NCBI GenBank assembly: GCA_040119125.1
Contig: JBEDTR010000006.1
Span: 4,019-68,018 of the forward strand
Length of the DNA: 64,000 bases
Direction of reading: 5' to 3'
DNA from: Pacificitalea sp040119125
GTDB taxonomy: Bacteria; Pseudomonadota; Alphaproteobacteria; Rhodobacterales; Rhodobacteraceae
Shown: piece after piece, positions 50,150 through 59,765 of the stretch
How positions within the stretch are numbered: position 1 is the stretch's first letter
How the letters are laid out: the number at the start of each line of letters is the position of its first letter
The notes under the pieces: generated by a model
What the model was told of the DNA's origin: nothing
What the model saw: only the letters and a program-made list of their open reading frames with translations
Database searches by the model: none
Position numbers and translations under genes: made by a program

Positions 50150-51346
50150 ATGCAAAGCGACTCGACCTACCAGACCCTGATCCTTGGCGCCGGTGCCGCC
50201 GGCCTGATGTGCGCCGCCCATGCCGGCCCCGGTGTGCTGGTCATCGACCACGCCCGCGCGCCCGGCGAGAAAATCCGCATCTCCGGCGGCGGGCGCTGCA
50301 ATTTCACCAATATGCATAGCGGGCCCGACGCTTTCCTCTCAGCCAATCCGCATTTCTGCAAATCGGCGCTGAAGCGCTATACCCAGTGGGATTTCCTTGA
50401 TCTGGTCGAACGCCACGGCATCGCGTGGCACGAGAAGACATTGGGGCAGCTGTTCTGTGACGACAGCGCCCGCCAGATCGTGACCATGCTCTGCGATGAG
50501 GCCCGCCGCGCCGGGGCAGATCTGTGGCTACAGACCGCGATTGTCGAGATCAGCCATGACGGAGACGGCTTCCGCGCGGTGCTGGAGCGGGACGGCGCCC
50601 GCCATACCGTGCGGGCACGCAACCTCGTGCTGGCAACAGGGGGAAAATCGATCCCCAAGATGGGCGCCACGGGATTGGCCTATCGCATCGCGGCGCAGTT
50701 CAATCTGCCCGTGACCGAGACCCGCGCCGGGCTCGTGCCCTTTACATTTGGCGAAGAGATCGGGCTGAAATCTCTGGCCGGCATCGCCGTGCCGGGCCGC
50801 GCCGAGGCCGCGGGCACCGGTTTCGACGAGGCGATCCTCTTCACCCATCGCGGCCTCTCCGGCCCTGCGATCCTGCAAGTGTCTAGCTACTGGTCCGAAG
50901 GCGCGCCCATTCGCATCGATTTGGCCCCCGGCGTGCCGATTTTCGAGGCCTTGCGCGCGGCGCGCCAACAGGCCGGACGGCGCGCGGTCGCAACGGTGCT
51001 GGCCGAACATCTGCCGAAACGTCTGGCCGATCATCTGGTGCAGGCCGAAGGGCTGACCGGCAATCTCGCCGATCAATCGGACGCCCGGCTGCGCGCGCTT
51101 TGCGACCGGATCGCGGGGTGGGAGTTGACCCCCGCCGGGACCGAAGGCTACCGCACGGCAGAGGTCACCCTTGGCGGGATCGACACCGATGCGCTCGACA
51201 GCCGCACGATGCGGGCGCGCGACGTGCCCGGCCTCTACGCCATCGGGGAATGCGTCGATGTGACCGGCTGGCTCGGCGGCTATAATTTTCAATGGGCGTG
51301 GAGCAGCGCGGTCGCCGCCGGGCGGGCTATTGTGGCGGCGGCTTAA
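50150..51346 (+). CDS. yhiN: NAD(P)/FAD-dependent oxidoreductase, HI0933/YhiN family
   Basis: A 398-residue flavoprotein. LILGAGAAGLMCAAHAGPGVLVIDHA is the FAD-binding motif, and GEKIRISGGGRCNFTN is diagnostic of the YhiN/HI0933 group; the C-terminal VTGWLGGYNFQWAWSSAVAAGRAI is also typical. The biochemical role is unresolved. The ATG at 50150 is chosen over the TTG at 50114. It lies on the opposite strand inside the dcw cluster and shares the palindromic stop TTAA (51343-51346) with murD. Confidence 0.9.
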   Translation: MQSDSTYQTLILGAGAAGLMCAAHAGPGVLVIDHARAPGEKIRISGGGRCNFTNMHSGPDAFLSANPHFCKSALKRYTQWDFLDLVERHGIAWHEKTLGQLFCDDSARQIVTMLCDEARRAGADLWLQTAIVEISHDGDGFRAVLERDGARHTVRARNLVLATGGKSIPKMGATGLAYRIAAQFNLPVTETRAGLVPFTFGEEIGLKSLAGIAVPGRAEAAGTGFDEAILFTHRGLSGPAILQVSSYWSEGAPIRIDLAPGVPIFEALRAARQQAGRRAVATVLAEHLPKRLADHLVQAEGLTGNLADQSDARLRALCDRIAGWELTPAGTEGYRTAEVTLGGIDTDALDSRTMRARDVPGLYAIGECVDVTGWLGGYNFQWAWSSAVAAGRAIVAAA

Positions 51347-52746
51347 CCCGCCAGCGCCGTCACCCGCGCGATAAAATCCTCGCCGCGCTTCTCGAAGCTG
51401 TCATATTGATCGAAGCTCGCCGCAGCGGGGGCCAGCAGCACGGTCTCGCCCGGCGCGGCCTCGGCATGGGCGCGGGCGACCGCGACCTCCATGCTGTCGC
51501 AGACCTCCGCCTCAACCCCCTGCCCCAGACGCCTCGCAAAACCTTCGGCCTCGCGCCCGATCACATAGGCCTTCACCACCCGGTCCAGATGCGGATGCAG
51601 CGCGTCGAGCCCGCCTTCCTTCTCCAGCCCGCCACAGATCCAGCGGATGCGATCAAACGCCTGAAGCGCCTTGGCTGCGCTATCGACATTGGTGGCTTTG
51701 CTGTCGTTGACCCATGTGACACCGTCCATTTCCGCCACGATCTGGGAGCGGTGCGGCAGGCCAGCAAAATCGGCAAACGCCGCTTCGATCTGGCGCGGTC
51801 CCAGCCCCAGCGCGCGGCAGGCAGCATAGGCGGCGCAGGCGTTTTGGTGATTATGCGCCCCCGGCAGGCCGGGAATGGCGCGCAGGTCGATGGAGCCGAT
51901 CTGACGGCTCTTGCGATATTCCGACAAAAACCCCTTGCGCGCAAAGACCGACCAGCCCGGCCCGTCAAGCTTCTGCCCCGAGGACACCCGGATCACCCGG
52001 TCATCCCCCGGCCCCACTGCCAATTGCCCGGCCAGAAACAGACCCTCGGCCTCATCGACCCCGACCACGGCGCGGTCCGGGCCGCCTTCGGCAAACAGCC
52101 TGCGCTTTGCCGCGAAATAGCCGCCCATGCCCCCATGCCGGTCCAGATGGTCAGGGGTCAGGTTGGTGAACACCGCCACATCAGGCGTCATCGCCCGGGC
52201 AAGATCCGTCTGGTAGCTCGACAGTTCCAGCACCACGACGGAATGATCCTCAGCCGGATCGATATCCAGCACCCCGCGTCCGATATTGCCGGCCAATTGC
52301 ACGGGCCGCCCGACGCTGCGCAAAACATGATGGATCAGCGCCGAGGTGGTCGATTTCCCGTTCGATCCAGTGACGGCCACCACTTTGGGCATGCCGGAAA
52401 ACTGGTCCCAATCCTCGGTCGCCCAAGACCGGAAAAACAGCCCGATATCATTGTCCACAGGCACACCCGCGCGCAGCGCATTGGCGATGGCGGCATGAGG
52501 CTGCGGATAAAGATGCGGTATCCCCGGCGACACGGCCAGCAGGGCCACACCTTCGAATGCGCCCGTGCGGGTCAGATCGCGCAATTCCCAGCCCTCGGCC
52601 TCTGCCGCGGCGCGACCGGCGGCCCCGTCATCCCAAACCACGGGTTGAGCCCCGCCCGCGGCCAGCGCCCGCGCCGCGCTCAGCCCCGAGCGTCCCAGCC
52701 CGAGAACCGCGATGGTCTGACCTTCGACATCCTGAACTGGTATCAT
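51343..52746 (-). CDS. murD: UDP-N-acetylmuramoyl-L-alanine--D-glutamate ligase
   Basis: MurD adds D-Glu, the second stem residue. The 467-residue ligase has IAVLGLGRSGLSAARAL, ATP loop VAVTGSNGKSTTSALIHHVL, NLTPDHLDRHGGMGGY, WVNDSKATNVDSA and LLAPAAASFDQYDSFEKRGEDF. The frame is open to 52806; the ATG at 52746 fits. It follows the inserted SDR gene after 109 bases and ends tail-to-tail with yhiN. Confidence 0.97.
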   Translation of the reverse strand: MIPVQDVEGQTIAVLGLGRSGLSAARALAAGGAQPVVWDDGAAGRAAAEAEGWELRDLTRTGAFEGVALLAVSPGIPHLYPQPHAAIANALRAGVPVDNDIGLFFRSWATEDWDQFSGMPKVVAVTGSNGKSTTSALIHHVLRSVGRPVQLAGNIGRGVLDIDPAEDHSVVVLELSSYQTDLARAMTPDVAVFTNLTPDHLDRHGGMGGYFAAKRRLFAEGGPDRAVVGVDEAEGLFLAGQLAVGPGDDRVIRVSSGQKLDGPGWSVFARKGFLSEYRKSRQIGSIDLRAIPGLPGAHNHQNACAAYAACRALGLGPRQIEAAFADFAGLPHRSQIVAEMDGVTWVNDSKATNVDSAAKALQAFDRIRWICGGLEKEGGLDALHPHLDRVVKAYVIGREAEGFARRLGQGVEAEVCDSMEVAVARAHAEAAPGETVLLAPAAASFDQYDSFEKRGEDFIARVTALAG

Positions 52747-52855
52747 GCTCTGCCCTCTCGCGTTACGCTGCCGCCCCTCGCTAACATGAGGTCGGATGCG
52801 CCGCATCTGGTTTCAATATGGTCTAAATATCCCCGCCGGAGGCTCCTGCCCCCGC

Positions 52856-53512
52856 CTACCACGCTGTCGGCTGACCCTGATGAAAAAACCCACCCGTTGG
52901 GCCATCTTCAGGAAGCAGCGCCAGAGCCACGATTTCCGCTGCGGCGTCCTCGACCCGACGCGGGGCCTCGGCGCCGCCCATGTCGGTGGCGACCCAGCCG
53001 GGATCGACGGCATTAATGAGGACGCAAGGATCCAGATCGCGCGCCAGCACCACGGTCAACGCATTCAGCGCCGCTTTGGCCACGCCATAGCCATTGGGGC
53101 CGGGAATACCGCGCGCGAAGCTGCCCATCGATGAGGACACATTGACGATCCGCCCCATCCCGCGCGCGGCCATTCCCGGCGCAAGTGCCCGGATCAGCAG
53201 GAATGGCGCGGTGAGCATGACCTGCAAAGACGTGCCCAGCCCTTCGGGATAGTCCATCAATGGCGCGTCGATGAACAGGCCTGCATTGTTGATCAGGATA
53301 TCGAATTCCGCGTCAATCACTGGCTGCATCGTCGCAGGCGCGGCCAGATCCATCTGAAGCCAGCCGCAGCCCAGCTCCTCAGCGACCCGCGCGCCTGCCT
53401 CGGCATCGCGCGCGGTGATCGTCACCGAGACGCCCGCGCGGACCAACTGCGCGGCCACCTCGCGACCGATGCCGCGCGTGCCGCCGGTGACCAGCGCGCG
53501 CAGGCCCGTCAT
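52856..53512 (-). CDS. Short-chain dehydrogenase/reductase inside the dcw cluster
   Basis: A 218-residue SDR. The cofactor motif is ALVTGGTRGIGREVAAQLV, with NNAG at ILINNAGLF and a Ser region IVNVSSSMGSF. The catalytic tyrosine and lysine lie in NGYGVAKAALNAL (YxxxK). The ARD after the second strand suggests NADPH. The substrate is unknown. The ATG at 53512 overlaps the mraY stop by one base (TGATG), so it is co-translated with mraY despite having no known wall function. Confidence 0.88.
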   Translation of the reverse strand: MTGLRALVTGGTRGIGREVAAQLVRAGVSVTITARDAEAGARVAEELGCGWLQMDLAAPATMQPVIDAEFDILINNAGLFIDAPLMDYPEGLGTSLQVMLTAPFLLIRALAPGMAARGMGRIVNVSSSMGSFARGIPGPNGYGVAKAALNALTVVLARDLDPCVLINAVDPGWVATDMGGAEAPRRVEDAAAEIVALALLPEDGPTGGFFHQGQPTAW

Positions 53513-54597
53513 CAACGGACCTTCAGCGTCGCCAGACCGATCAGCGCAAGGATCAGCGAGATGATCCAGAACCGGATCACGATCTGCGGCTCAGCCCAGC
53601 CGCGCTTTTCGAAATGATGGTGGATCGGGGCCATCAGGAACACCCGCTTGCCGGTGCGCTTGAAATACGCGACCTGAATGATGACCGACAGCGCCTCAAC
53701 GACGAAAACACCGCCGACGATGGCCAGCACGATTTCATGCTTGGTCGCCACAGCGATCGCGCCCAACGCGCCGCCCAGAGCGAGCGAGCCGGTATCGCCC
53801 ATGAACACCGCAGCTGGCGGCGCATTATACCATAGAAAGCCAAGGCCGCCGCCGATGAGCCCGGCAGAGAAAATCAGCAATTCGCCCGTGCCCGGCACAT
53901 AATGAACGTCCAGATATTCCGTGAAATCGGTCCGCCCCACCGCATAGGCAATGACGCCCAGCGTGCCCGCGGCGATCATCACCGGCATGATCGCCAGCCC
54001 GTCGAGCCCGTCGGTCAGGTTCACCGCATTGGCCGAGCCCACGATCACGATCATCGCGAAGGGGATAAAGATCCAGCCCATGTCGAGCAGCACGTTTTTA
54101 TAGATCGGCAATGCCAGCTGACCCTGAAGTTCCACCGGATGCGCCCATGCACTGACAAGCGCCGCGATCAGCGCAATCGAGAACCCTAGACCCAGACGCA
54201 ATCTGCCCGACAGACCGGCATGATTGTTCTTTGTGACCTTGTGGTAATCATCGACAAAGCCGATGGCGCCAAATGCCATCGTCACGCCCAGGACCACCCA
54301 GACATAGGCGATATCGAGCCGCGCCCACAGCAGGGTGGACACGACCAGCGCGCCAAGGATCAGCACCCCGCCCATGGTCGGCGTCCCGGCCTTGGTGGCG
54401 ATGTGGCTTTCGGGGCCGTCTTCGCGGATTGGCTGGCCGTTCGATTGGCGCTTGCGCAGCAGGTCGATCAGCGGACGTCCAAACAGGAACCCGAAGACCA
54501 GTGCGGTAAAAAACGCGCCCCCGGCCCGAAAGGTGATATACCGGAAGAGGTTAAAGAAATCCCCCCCATCCGACAGGCCGGTCAACCAGTAGAGCAT
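53512..54597 (-). CDS. mraY: Phospho-N-acetylmuramoyl-pentapeptide transferase
   Basis: MraY transfers phospho-MurNAc-pentapeptide to undecaprenyl phosphate, making lipid I. The 361-residue membrane enzyme has about ten spans and the catalytic aspartate motifs GFVDDYHKVTKNNHAGLSGR and NAVNLTDGLDGLAI, then MGDTGSLALGGALG and MAPIHHHFEKRGWAE, the HHH motif. Length is normal. The intergenic gap to murF is 81 bases. Confidence 0.97.
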   Translation of the reverse strand: MLYWLTGLSDGGDFFNLFRYITFRAGGAFFTALVFGFLFGRPLIDLLRKRQSNGQPIREDGPESHIATKAGTPTMGGVLILGALVVSTLLWARLDIAYVWVVLGVTMAFGAIGFVDDYHKVTKNNHAGLSGRLRLGLGFSIALIAALVSAWAHPVELQGQLALPIYKNVLLDMGWIFIPFAMIVIVGSANAVNLTDGLDGLAIMPVMIAAGTLGVIAYAVGRTDFTEYLDVHYVPGTGELLIFSAGLIGGGLGFLWYNAPPAAVFMGDTGSLALGGALGAIAVATKHEIVLAIVGGVFVVEALSVIIQVAYFKRTGKRVFLMAPIHHHFEKRGWAEPQIVIRFWIISLILALIGLATLKVR

Positions 54598-54678
54598 CCG
54601 CTATGCGCCTCTTGTTCGTATGTCATGTCCCGCGCGCCTGTTGTGGCACAAGGCATCGGCCTTGCAGGAGGCGCGGGC

Positions 54679-56112
54679 TCAGTCCTGCGCGCCCGCTTGG
54701 CCCAATTTCCGAATGGCGTCAACAACCCGCGCCAGCCCGGTGCCGAGGGAGGCCTTGATAAGCACCACATCGCCGGCATCGACCTGCCCATGCACGGCGG
54801 CGGCCAGTTCGGCGGAGGTCTCGGTGGCAAGGCCGCGCTTTTCTTCGGGCAGCGCATCATGCAGCGCCCGGCTCAGGGGCCCCACGCAATGCACTCGGTC
54901 GATCCGCGCCATCGCCGGATGTGCCGCCAACGCGGCATGCAACGCGGCGGCATCGGCGCCCAATTCGCGCATATCGCCCAGCACCGCGATCCGGCGGCCA
55001 CGCCGCACCCGACCCACCCCGTCACGCGGCTCGGACGCGGCCAGCATATCGAGCGCCGCGCCCATCGACGCGGGGTTGGCGTTATAGGAATCGTCGATCA
55101 TGTCCAACGTCACGTCCGGGTCGCCCTTGTCGAGCCGCACCGTTTCCCGTGCACCGCGCCCGGCCACAGGGTGCCAGTGGGCCAGATCGGTCGCACAGAC
55201 CGCAAGGTCCGCGCCCGCCGCCTGCGCCGCCGCCAGCGCCCCAAGCCCGTTCATCGCGAAATGCGTGCCCGGCGTTGCCAATTTGAACACCAGCGGCCCG
55301 GTGGGCGTGTTGGCGCTGACCACGGTCTGCCCGCCCGCCGCCTGCACCCCGGTCAGGCAAAAGCCGTCCCGCGCCTGCCGCCCGAACACAATGGGCGCAG
55401 TGTCGAGCCGCGCGGCACGCGCCAGCAGCACCGGCGCGGTGTCGATATCGGCAGGCAACACCGCAATGCCACCCGACACCAGCCCATCCATCAACGCGGC
55501 TTTCTCGGTCGCGATGCCCTCTATCCCGTCGAAGGCTTCCATATGCGCGGCGGCCACCGTGGTGATCAGCGCCACATCCAGCTGCGCCAGCTCCGCCAAC
55601 GGCGCGATCTCGCCGGGATGGTTCATCCCGATCTCGATCACCGCGAAGTCAGCCTCGACCGGCATCCGCGCCAGCGTCAGCGGCACACCCCAATGATTGT
55701 TGTAGCTTTTCTCGGAGGCATGCACCCGGCCCTGCCGGTCCAGCATCACGCGCAGCATTTCCTTGGTCGACGTCTTGCCGACCGAGCCAGTGACCCCGAT
55801 CACCCGCGCGGCAGTTCGCGCGCGGGCAAAGCGCGCCATCGCCTCCAGCGCGGTCAGGACGTCCTCAACGATCAGCAGCGGCGCGTCTTCGCGCAGGCCC
55901 TCGGGGATGCGCGACACCAAGGCCGCCGCCGCGCCACGATCCAGCGCGTCGCCCACAAATTCATGCCCGTCGCGCTGATCGGTCAGCGCAACGAACAGAT
56001 CGCCCTGCTCAATGCTGCGGGTGTCGATGGATACGCCCTGCGCCTGCCAGTCGCCCTGCAATGTGCCGCCGGTCGCACGCGCCGCGTCGGCGGCAGTCCA
56101 AAGCACGCTCAT
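54679..56112 (-). CDS. murF: UDP-N-acetylmuramoyl-tripeptide--D-alanyl-D-alanine ligase
   Basis: MurF adds D-Ala-D-Ala to UDP-MurNAc-tripeptide. The 477-residue ligase has N-terminal DTRSIEQGDLFVALTDQRDGHEFV, ATP loop VIGVTGSVGKTSTKEML, EKSYNNHWGVPLTLA and DDSYNANPASMGAAL, all characteristic. It overlaps murE by four bases (ATGA). Confidence 0.97.
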   Translation of the reverse strand: MSVLWTAADAARATGGTLQGDWQAQGVSIDTRSIEQGDLFVALTDQRDGHEFVGDALDRGAAAALVSRIPEGLREDAPLLIVEDVLTALEAMARFARARTAARVIGVTGSVGKTSTKEMLRVMLDRQGRVHASEKSYNNHWGVPLTLARMPVEADFAVIEIGMNHPGEIAPLAELAQLDVALITTVAAAHMEAFDGIEGIATEKAALMDGLVSGGIAVLPADIDTAPVLLARAARLDTAPIVFGRQARDGFCLTGVQAAGGQTVVSANTPTGPLVFKLATPGTHFAMNGLGALAAAQAAGADLAVCATDLAHWHPVAGRGARETVRLDKGDPDVTLDMIDDSYNANPASMGAALDMLAASEPRDGVGRVRRGRRIAVLGDMRELGADAAALHAALAAHPAMARIDRVHCVGPLSRALHDALPEEKRGLATETSAELAAAVHGQVDAGDVVLIKASLGTGLARVVDAIRKLGQAGAQD

Positions 56113-57599
56113 GTCACTTTCCCGTCCAGCGCCGCGACGGCGACGGAGGCCTGTTCCACATCGTCAAAAGGATAGACGTCATCGCCGACGATCTGGCCGG
56201 TCTCATGGCCCTTGCCCGCGATCAGCAGCACGTCGCCCGGTCCAAGCGAATCGACGCCGCGCAGGATCGCCTCGGCCCGATCCGCAACCTCGGTCGCATC
56301 GGGACAGGCCGCCATGATCTCGGCGCGAATCTCGGCGGGATCTTCGGAGCGCGGATTGTCATCGGTCACGAAAAGCAGATCGCCATGTTCCGCCGCCGCC
56401 GCGCCCATCAACGGGCGTTTGCCCCGGTCACGGTCGCCGCCCGCGCCAAACACCACAACAAGCCGCCCCATCACATGCGGGCGCAGCGCCTGAATGGCCG
56501 TGGCCAGCGCATCGGGCGTGTGGGCATAATCGACGTAGACCGCCGCGCCATTTTCGCGGGTCGCGGCCAATTGCATGCGGCCCCGCACGGTGCTCAGTTG
56601 CGACAGGGCGTTGAACACCTCGACCGGGTCCGACCCGGCGGCAATGGTAAGCCCGGCGGCAATCATCACGTTTTCCGCCTGAAAACCGCCGATCAGGTTC
56701 AGCCGCGCCTGCCGCGCCGTGCCATCCCAGACAAACCGCAGATCCTGCCCGGTCATGTCGAACCGCTGCCCGACGATTGACAGATCATTGGCATGGGCGC
56801 GCCCGACCCGGATCACCCGCAGGTCATAGGCGCGCGCGATGGCCGCCATATCCGGCCCGCGCGCGTCATCCATATTGATCACCGCCACCGCCTCGGGGGG
56901 CAGCACGCGGTCAAACAGACCGGCCTTGGCCCCGAAATAAGCGTCGAAGCCTTCGTGATAGTCGAGATGATCCTGCGAAAAGTTGGTGAACCCACCGGCG
57001 ACCAGTTGCACCCCGTCCAGCCGTTTTTGGGCCAACCCGTGTGACGACGCTTCCATCGCGGCATGGGTGACCCCGGCATTCGCGGCTTCGGCCAAGGCGC
57101 GGTGCAGGGTGATCGGCTCCGGCGTGGTATGTGCCAGCGGTGCCTCCCACGCGCCTTCGATGCCGGTCGTGCCGATATTGATCGCCGAGAGGCCCATCGC
57201 GGACCAGATCTGTCGGGTGAAACTGGCAACGCTGGTTTTGCCATTGGTGCCGGTGACCGCGACCATCATATCCGGCTGCGCGCCAAACCACAGCGCGGCT
57301 GCCCCTGCCAGCGCCTCACGCGGGTCTTCGACAATGACCAGCGCCGCATCCGCCGCGTCGATCTCGGCCTCGGCCAGTCGTGCACCTTCGGCATCGGTGA
57401 GAATCGCCACCGCCCCCTGCCGCAGAGCAAAGGAGATGAACTCCCCCCCGTGCAGCCGCGTGCCGGGCAGAGCCGCAAACAGATAGCCTTCGCGCACCTC
57501 GCGGCTGTCCACCGCCAAGCCCGTGATCCGCGCCTCCCGGCCCTGAGAGGCCGTCAGGCCCAGCTCCGCCAGTGTCGTCGCCTTGCCCGTCTCGCGCAT
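56109..57599 (-). CDS. murE: UDP-MurNAc-L-Ala-D-Glu--meso-diaminopimelate ligase
   Basis: MurE adds the third stem residue. The 496-residue ligase has DSREVREGYLFAALPG, ATP loop VAVTGTNGKTSVASFTRQIW, and the DNPR motif in FVTDDNPRSEDP that specifies meso-diaminopimelate, as expected for Gram-negative peptidoglycan. DYAHTPDALATAI lies before it. There is a 13-base gap to ftsI. Confidence 0.97.
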   Translation of the reverse strand: MRETGKATTLAELGLTASQGREARITGLAVDSREVREGYLFAALPGTRLHGGEFISFALRQGAVAILTDAEGARLAEAEIDAADAALVIVEDPREALAGAAALWFGAQPDMMVAVTGTNGKTSVASFTRQIWSAMGLSAINIGTTGIEGAWEAPLAHTTPEPITLHRALAEAANAGVTHAAMEASSHGLAQKRLDGVQLVAGGFTNFSQDHLDYHEGFDAYFGAKAGLFDRVLPPEAVAVINMDDARGPDMAAIARAYDLRVIRVGRAHANDLSIVGQRFDMTGQDLRFVWDGTARQARLNLIGGFQAENVMIAAGLTIAAGSDPVEVFNALSQLSTVRGRMQLAATRENGAAVYVDYAHTPDALATAIQALRPHVMGRLVVVFGAGGDRDRGKRPLMGAAAAEHGDLLFVTDDNPRSEDPAEIRAEIMAACPDATEVADRAEAILRGVDSLGPGDVLLIAGKGHETGQIVGDDVYPFDDVEQASVAVAALDGKVT

Positions 57600-57612
57600 G
57601 AGATATTCCCCG

Positions 57613-59394
57613 TCAGTTCGATGCGCGTATTAACGCAGGCGGGGTGCCGGGTTCAACGGTCGGTCTGAGCCCCAGCAGCGGCGCAGTGCGACGGATCATT
57701 TCCGCCGCAATGGGCACGGCGGTCCAGCCCGCGGTGCGGCGCGGCTCTGAGCCGCTGGTTTCCACGCCTTCGTCGAGGGTAACGATCAGGACGTATTTCG
57801 GGTCATGAGCCGGGAAGATCGACGCGAATGTGGCGATCACCTTGTCGTCATAGTAGCCGCCTCGGGGCTTCGGCTTATCCGCCGAGCCTGTCTTGCCCCC
57901 TACGGCGTAGCCTGCCACCTCGCCGAAGCTTGCCGTGCCTCGGGTCACCACCTGCCGCAGCATTGACCGTGATTCCGCCGACACCCGCTCCGACACCACG
58001 CGGGGGCCGGGGGCGACGTAATCTTGCTTGATGAGTGTTGGCAGGACCCGCGTACCACCGTTCAGCAATGACGCATAACCCGATGCCAGATGCAGCGGGC
58101 TGGAGGACAGCCCGTGCCCATATGAAATCGTCATCGCGGACAGCTCGGACCAATTCGGCGGCAACAGCGGCTTGCCCGTCGGTGCCTCGATCAGCTCCAC
58201 GGGCGTCGGCTCGAAAAAGCCCAAGGATTTCAGGAATTCCTGCTGCCGTTCCGCGCCGATCTGCATGGCGATGCGCGCCGTGCCGACATTCGAGCTTTCG
58301 ACGATCACGTCTGTCGCGGTCAGGGAGGGTCCGTAATTGTGGAAATCATTGATGCGGAAGCGGCCCCAGGTCAGCGGTCCCGTGGTGTCGATCATCGTCG
58401 ACGGGTTCAGCAGCCCCAGCTCCATCGCTTGAGCCACCGCAAAAATCTTGAATGTGGAGCCAAGCTCATAGACCCCCTGCACCGCCCGGTTGAACAGCGG
58501 GCTGTCGGATTGATCACCGACCAGCAGCGCGCGCGGGCGATTGTTGGGATCGAAATCGGGCAGCGAGGTCATCGACACGATTTCGCCCGTCTTGATGTCC
58601 ATCAGCACCGATGCCGCGCCTTTGGCGTTCATCAGCATCATGCCGCCTTCGAGCACTTCGCGCGCCGCCGCCTGCACCGTCAAGTCGATGGACAATTTCA
58701 GCGGCTGACCGCCCCGCGCCGGGTCGCGCAATTCCTTGTCATAGGCTTTCTCGATGCCCGCCGTGCCGATCACCTCCGCGGAATGCACCCCCTCGCGACC
58801 GAAACTGGCACCGCCAAGGATATGCGCCGCAAGCTTGCCGTTGGGATACAGCCGCATTTCACGCGGGCCAAACAACAGACCGGGATCGCCCACATCATGC
58901 ACGGCCTGCATCTGCTCGGGGCTCAGCTTCTTCTTGATCCAGATAAATTTGCGGTTGCCGGTGAACTGGCGGACCAGCGTTTCCTCGTCCAGATCGGGGA
59001 AGATCTCCACCAGTTTGCGCGCGGCGCCGCGCTTATCGACCATCAGCGGCGGCTGTGCGTAGAGCGAATGTGTCGCAAGGTTGGTGGCAAGGATGCGCCC
59101 GTTGCGATCCACGATATCCGCACGCTGCGCCACGATCGGATTGCCCGACGCAATCGCCTGCGGCTCCTGCGGCTCGGTATTGGCGAGATGCCCCATCCGC
59201 GTGCCGACAACAGCGAAAGCGCAGAAAAAGCAGACGCCCAACACGAACAACCGCCCCTCGGCTTTCAGTCGGAGGCGGTCGCGCTGCGATTCATGGCGGA
59301 TGCGAAGGTTTTCGCGTTCAATAGCGTCGGGATTCTCGCCCTTCTCGCGGGCCGACAGGATCCGCGCCAGCGGGCGCAGGGGCGTGCGTATCAT
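57613..59394 (-). CDS. ftsI: Penicillin-binding protein 3 (FtsI), septal transpeptidase
   Basis: A 593-residue class B PBP. There is a short cytoplasmic N-terminus, one membrane span (LFVLGVCFFCAFAVVGTRM) and a pedestal domain. The transpeptidase domain shows SxxK in ELGSTFKIF, SSN in IVESSNVGTA and KTG in AVGGKTGSADKP. It cross-links septal peptidoglycan made by FtsW. The C-terminus carries the usual extension. It overlaps ftsL by four bases. Confidence 0.96.
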   Translation of the reverse strand: MIRTPLRPLARILSAREKGENPDAIERENLRIRHESQRDRLRLKAEGRLFVLGVCFFCAFAVVGTRMGHLANTEPQEPQAIASGNPIVAQRADIVDRNGRILATNLATHSLYAQPPLMVDKRGAARKLVEIFPDLDEETLVRQFTGNRKFIWIKKKLSPEQMQAVHDVGDPGLLFGPREMRLYPNGKLAAHILGGASFGREGVHSAEVIGTAGIEKAYDKELRDPARGGQPLKLSIDLTVQAAAREVLEGGMMLMNAKGAASVLMDIKTGEIVSMTSLPDFDPNNRPRALLVGDQSDSPLFNRAVQGVYELGSTFKIFAVAQAMELGLLNPSTMIDTTGPLTWGRFRINDFHNYGPSLTATDVIVESSNVGTARIAMQIGAERQQEFLKSLGFFEPTPVELIEAPTGKPLLPPNWSELSAMTISYGHGLSSSPLHLASGYASLLNGGTRVLPTLIKQDYVAPGPRVVSERVSAESRSMLRQVVTRGTASFGEVAGYAVGGKTGSADKPKPRGGYYDDKVIATFASIFPAHDPKYVLIVTLDEGVETSGSEPRRTAGWTAVPIAAEMIRRTAPLLGLRPTVEPGTPPALIRASN

Positions 59395-59762
59395 GGCCGG
59401 TCCTCATCCAAATCGTTCTGCGCGGTCTCGATCCGGCCCATCAATTCGATTGGGTCGGTGATCGGCAATAATTCGGGCTGCGGATAGACCACCTGCTCCA
59501 CATCGCTGAATTGCTCAGGCTCCAGCGGCAGCAGGCCCAACCGGTCGAAATTGATCTCAGCCAGTTCCGCAAGCCGTTCAGGCCGGTTCAGATAGGCCCA
59601 TTCCGCGCGCTGCACCGCAAGCGCCTCGTGCAGCCCGCCGATGTCACGCTGCAGCCGGGCGACATCACGCAATGCGCGCTGGGTGCGGTAGTTTTCCTGA
59701 TAGGCCCAGAAGGCCAGCGCCATCACCGCAAGGGCGGAAAACACATAGAAAAAGCCGCGCAT
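59391..59762 (-). CDS. ftsL: Cell division protein FtsL
   Basis: A 123-residue bitopic protein. Residues 1-19 form a membrane span (MRGFFYVFSALAVMALAFWAY), with a heptad-like coiled coil over about 20-75 (LRDVARLQRDIGGLHEALAVQRAEWAYLN in outline) and a periplasmic tail. The assignment rests on position between rsmH and ftsI, size and topology, since FtsL sequences diverge strongly. It forms the FtsQLB complex. Confidence 0.88.
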   Translation of the reverse strand: MRGFFYVFSALAVMALAFWAYQENYRTQRALRDVARLQRDIGGLHEALAVQRAEWAYLNRPERLAELAEINFDRLGLLPLEPEQFSDVEQVVYPQPELLPITDPIELMGRIETAQNDLDEDRP

Positions 59763-59765
59763 TAG

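Noticed and set aside
51343..51346. Shared stop TTAA of yhiN and murD as a regulatory overlap
   Set aside because: A four-base convergent overlap through a palindromic stop is common in compact genomes and needs no special role.
54220..56175. A 651-codon open frame on the plus strand opposite mraY and murF
   Set aside because: It is a shadow of the GC-rich codon use of murF/mraY on the other strand; composition is Arg/His/Gln-rich with no domain.
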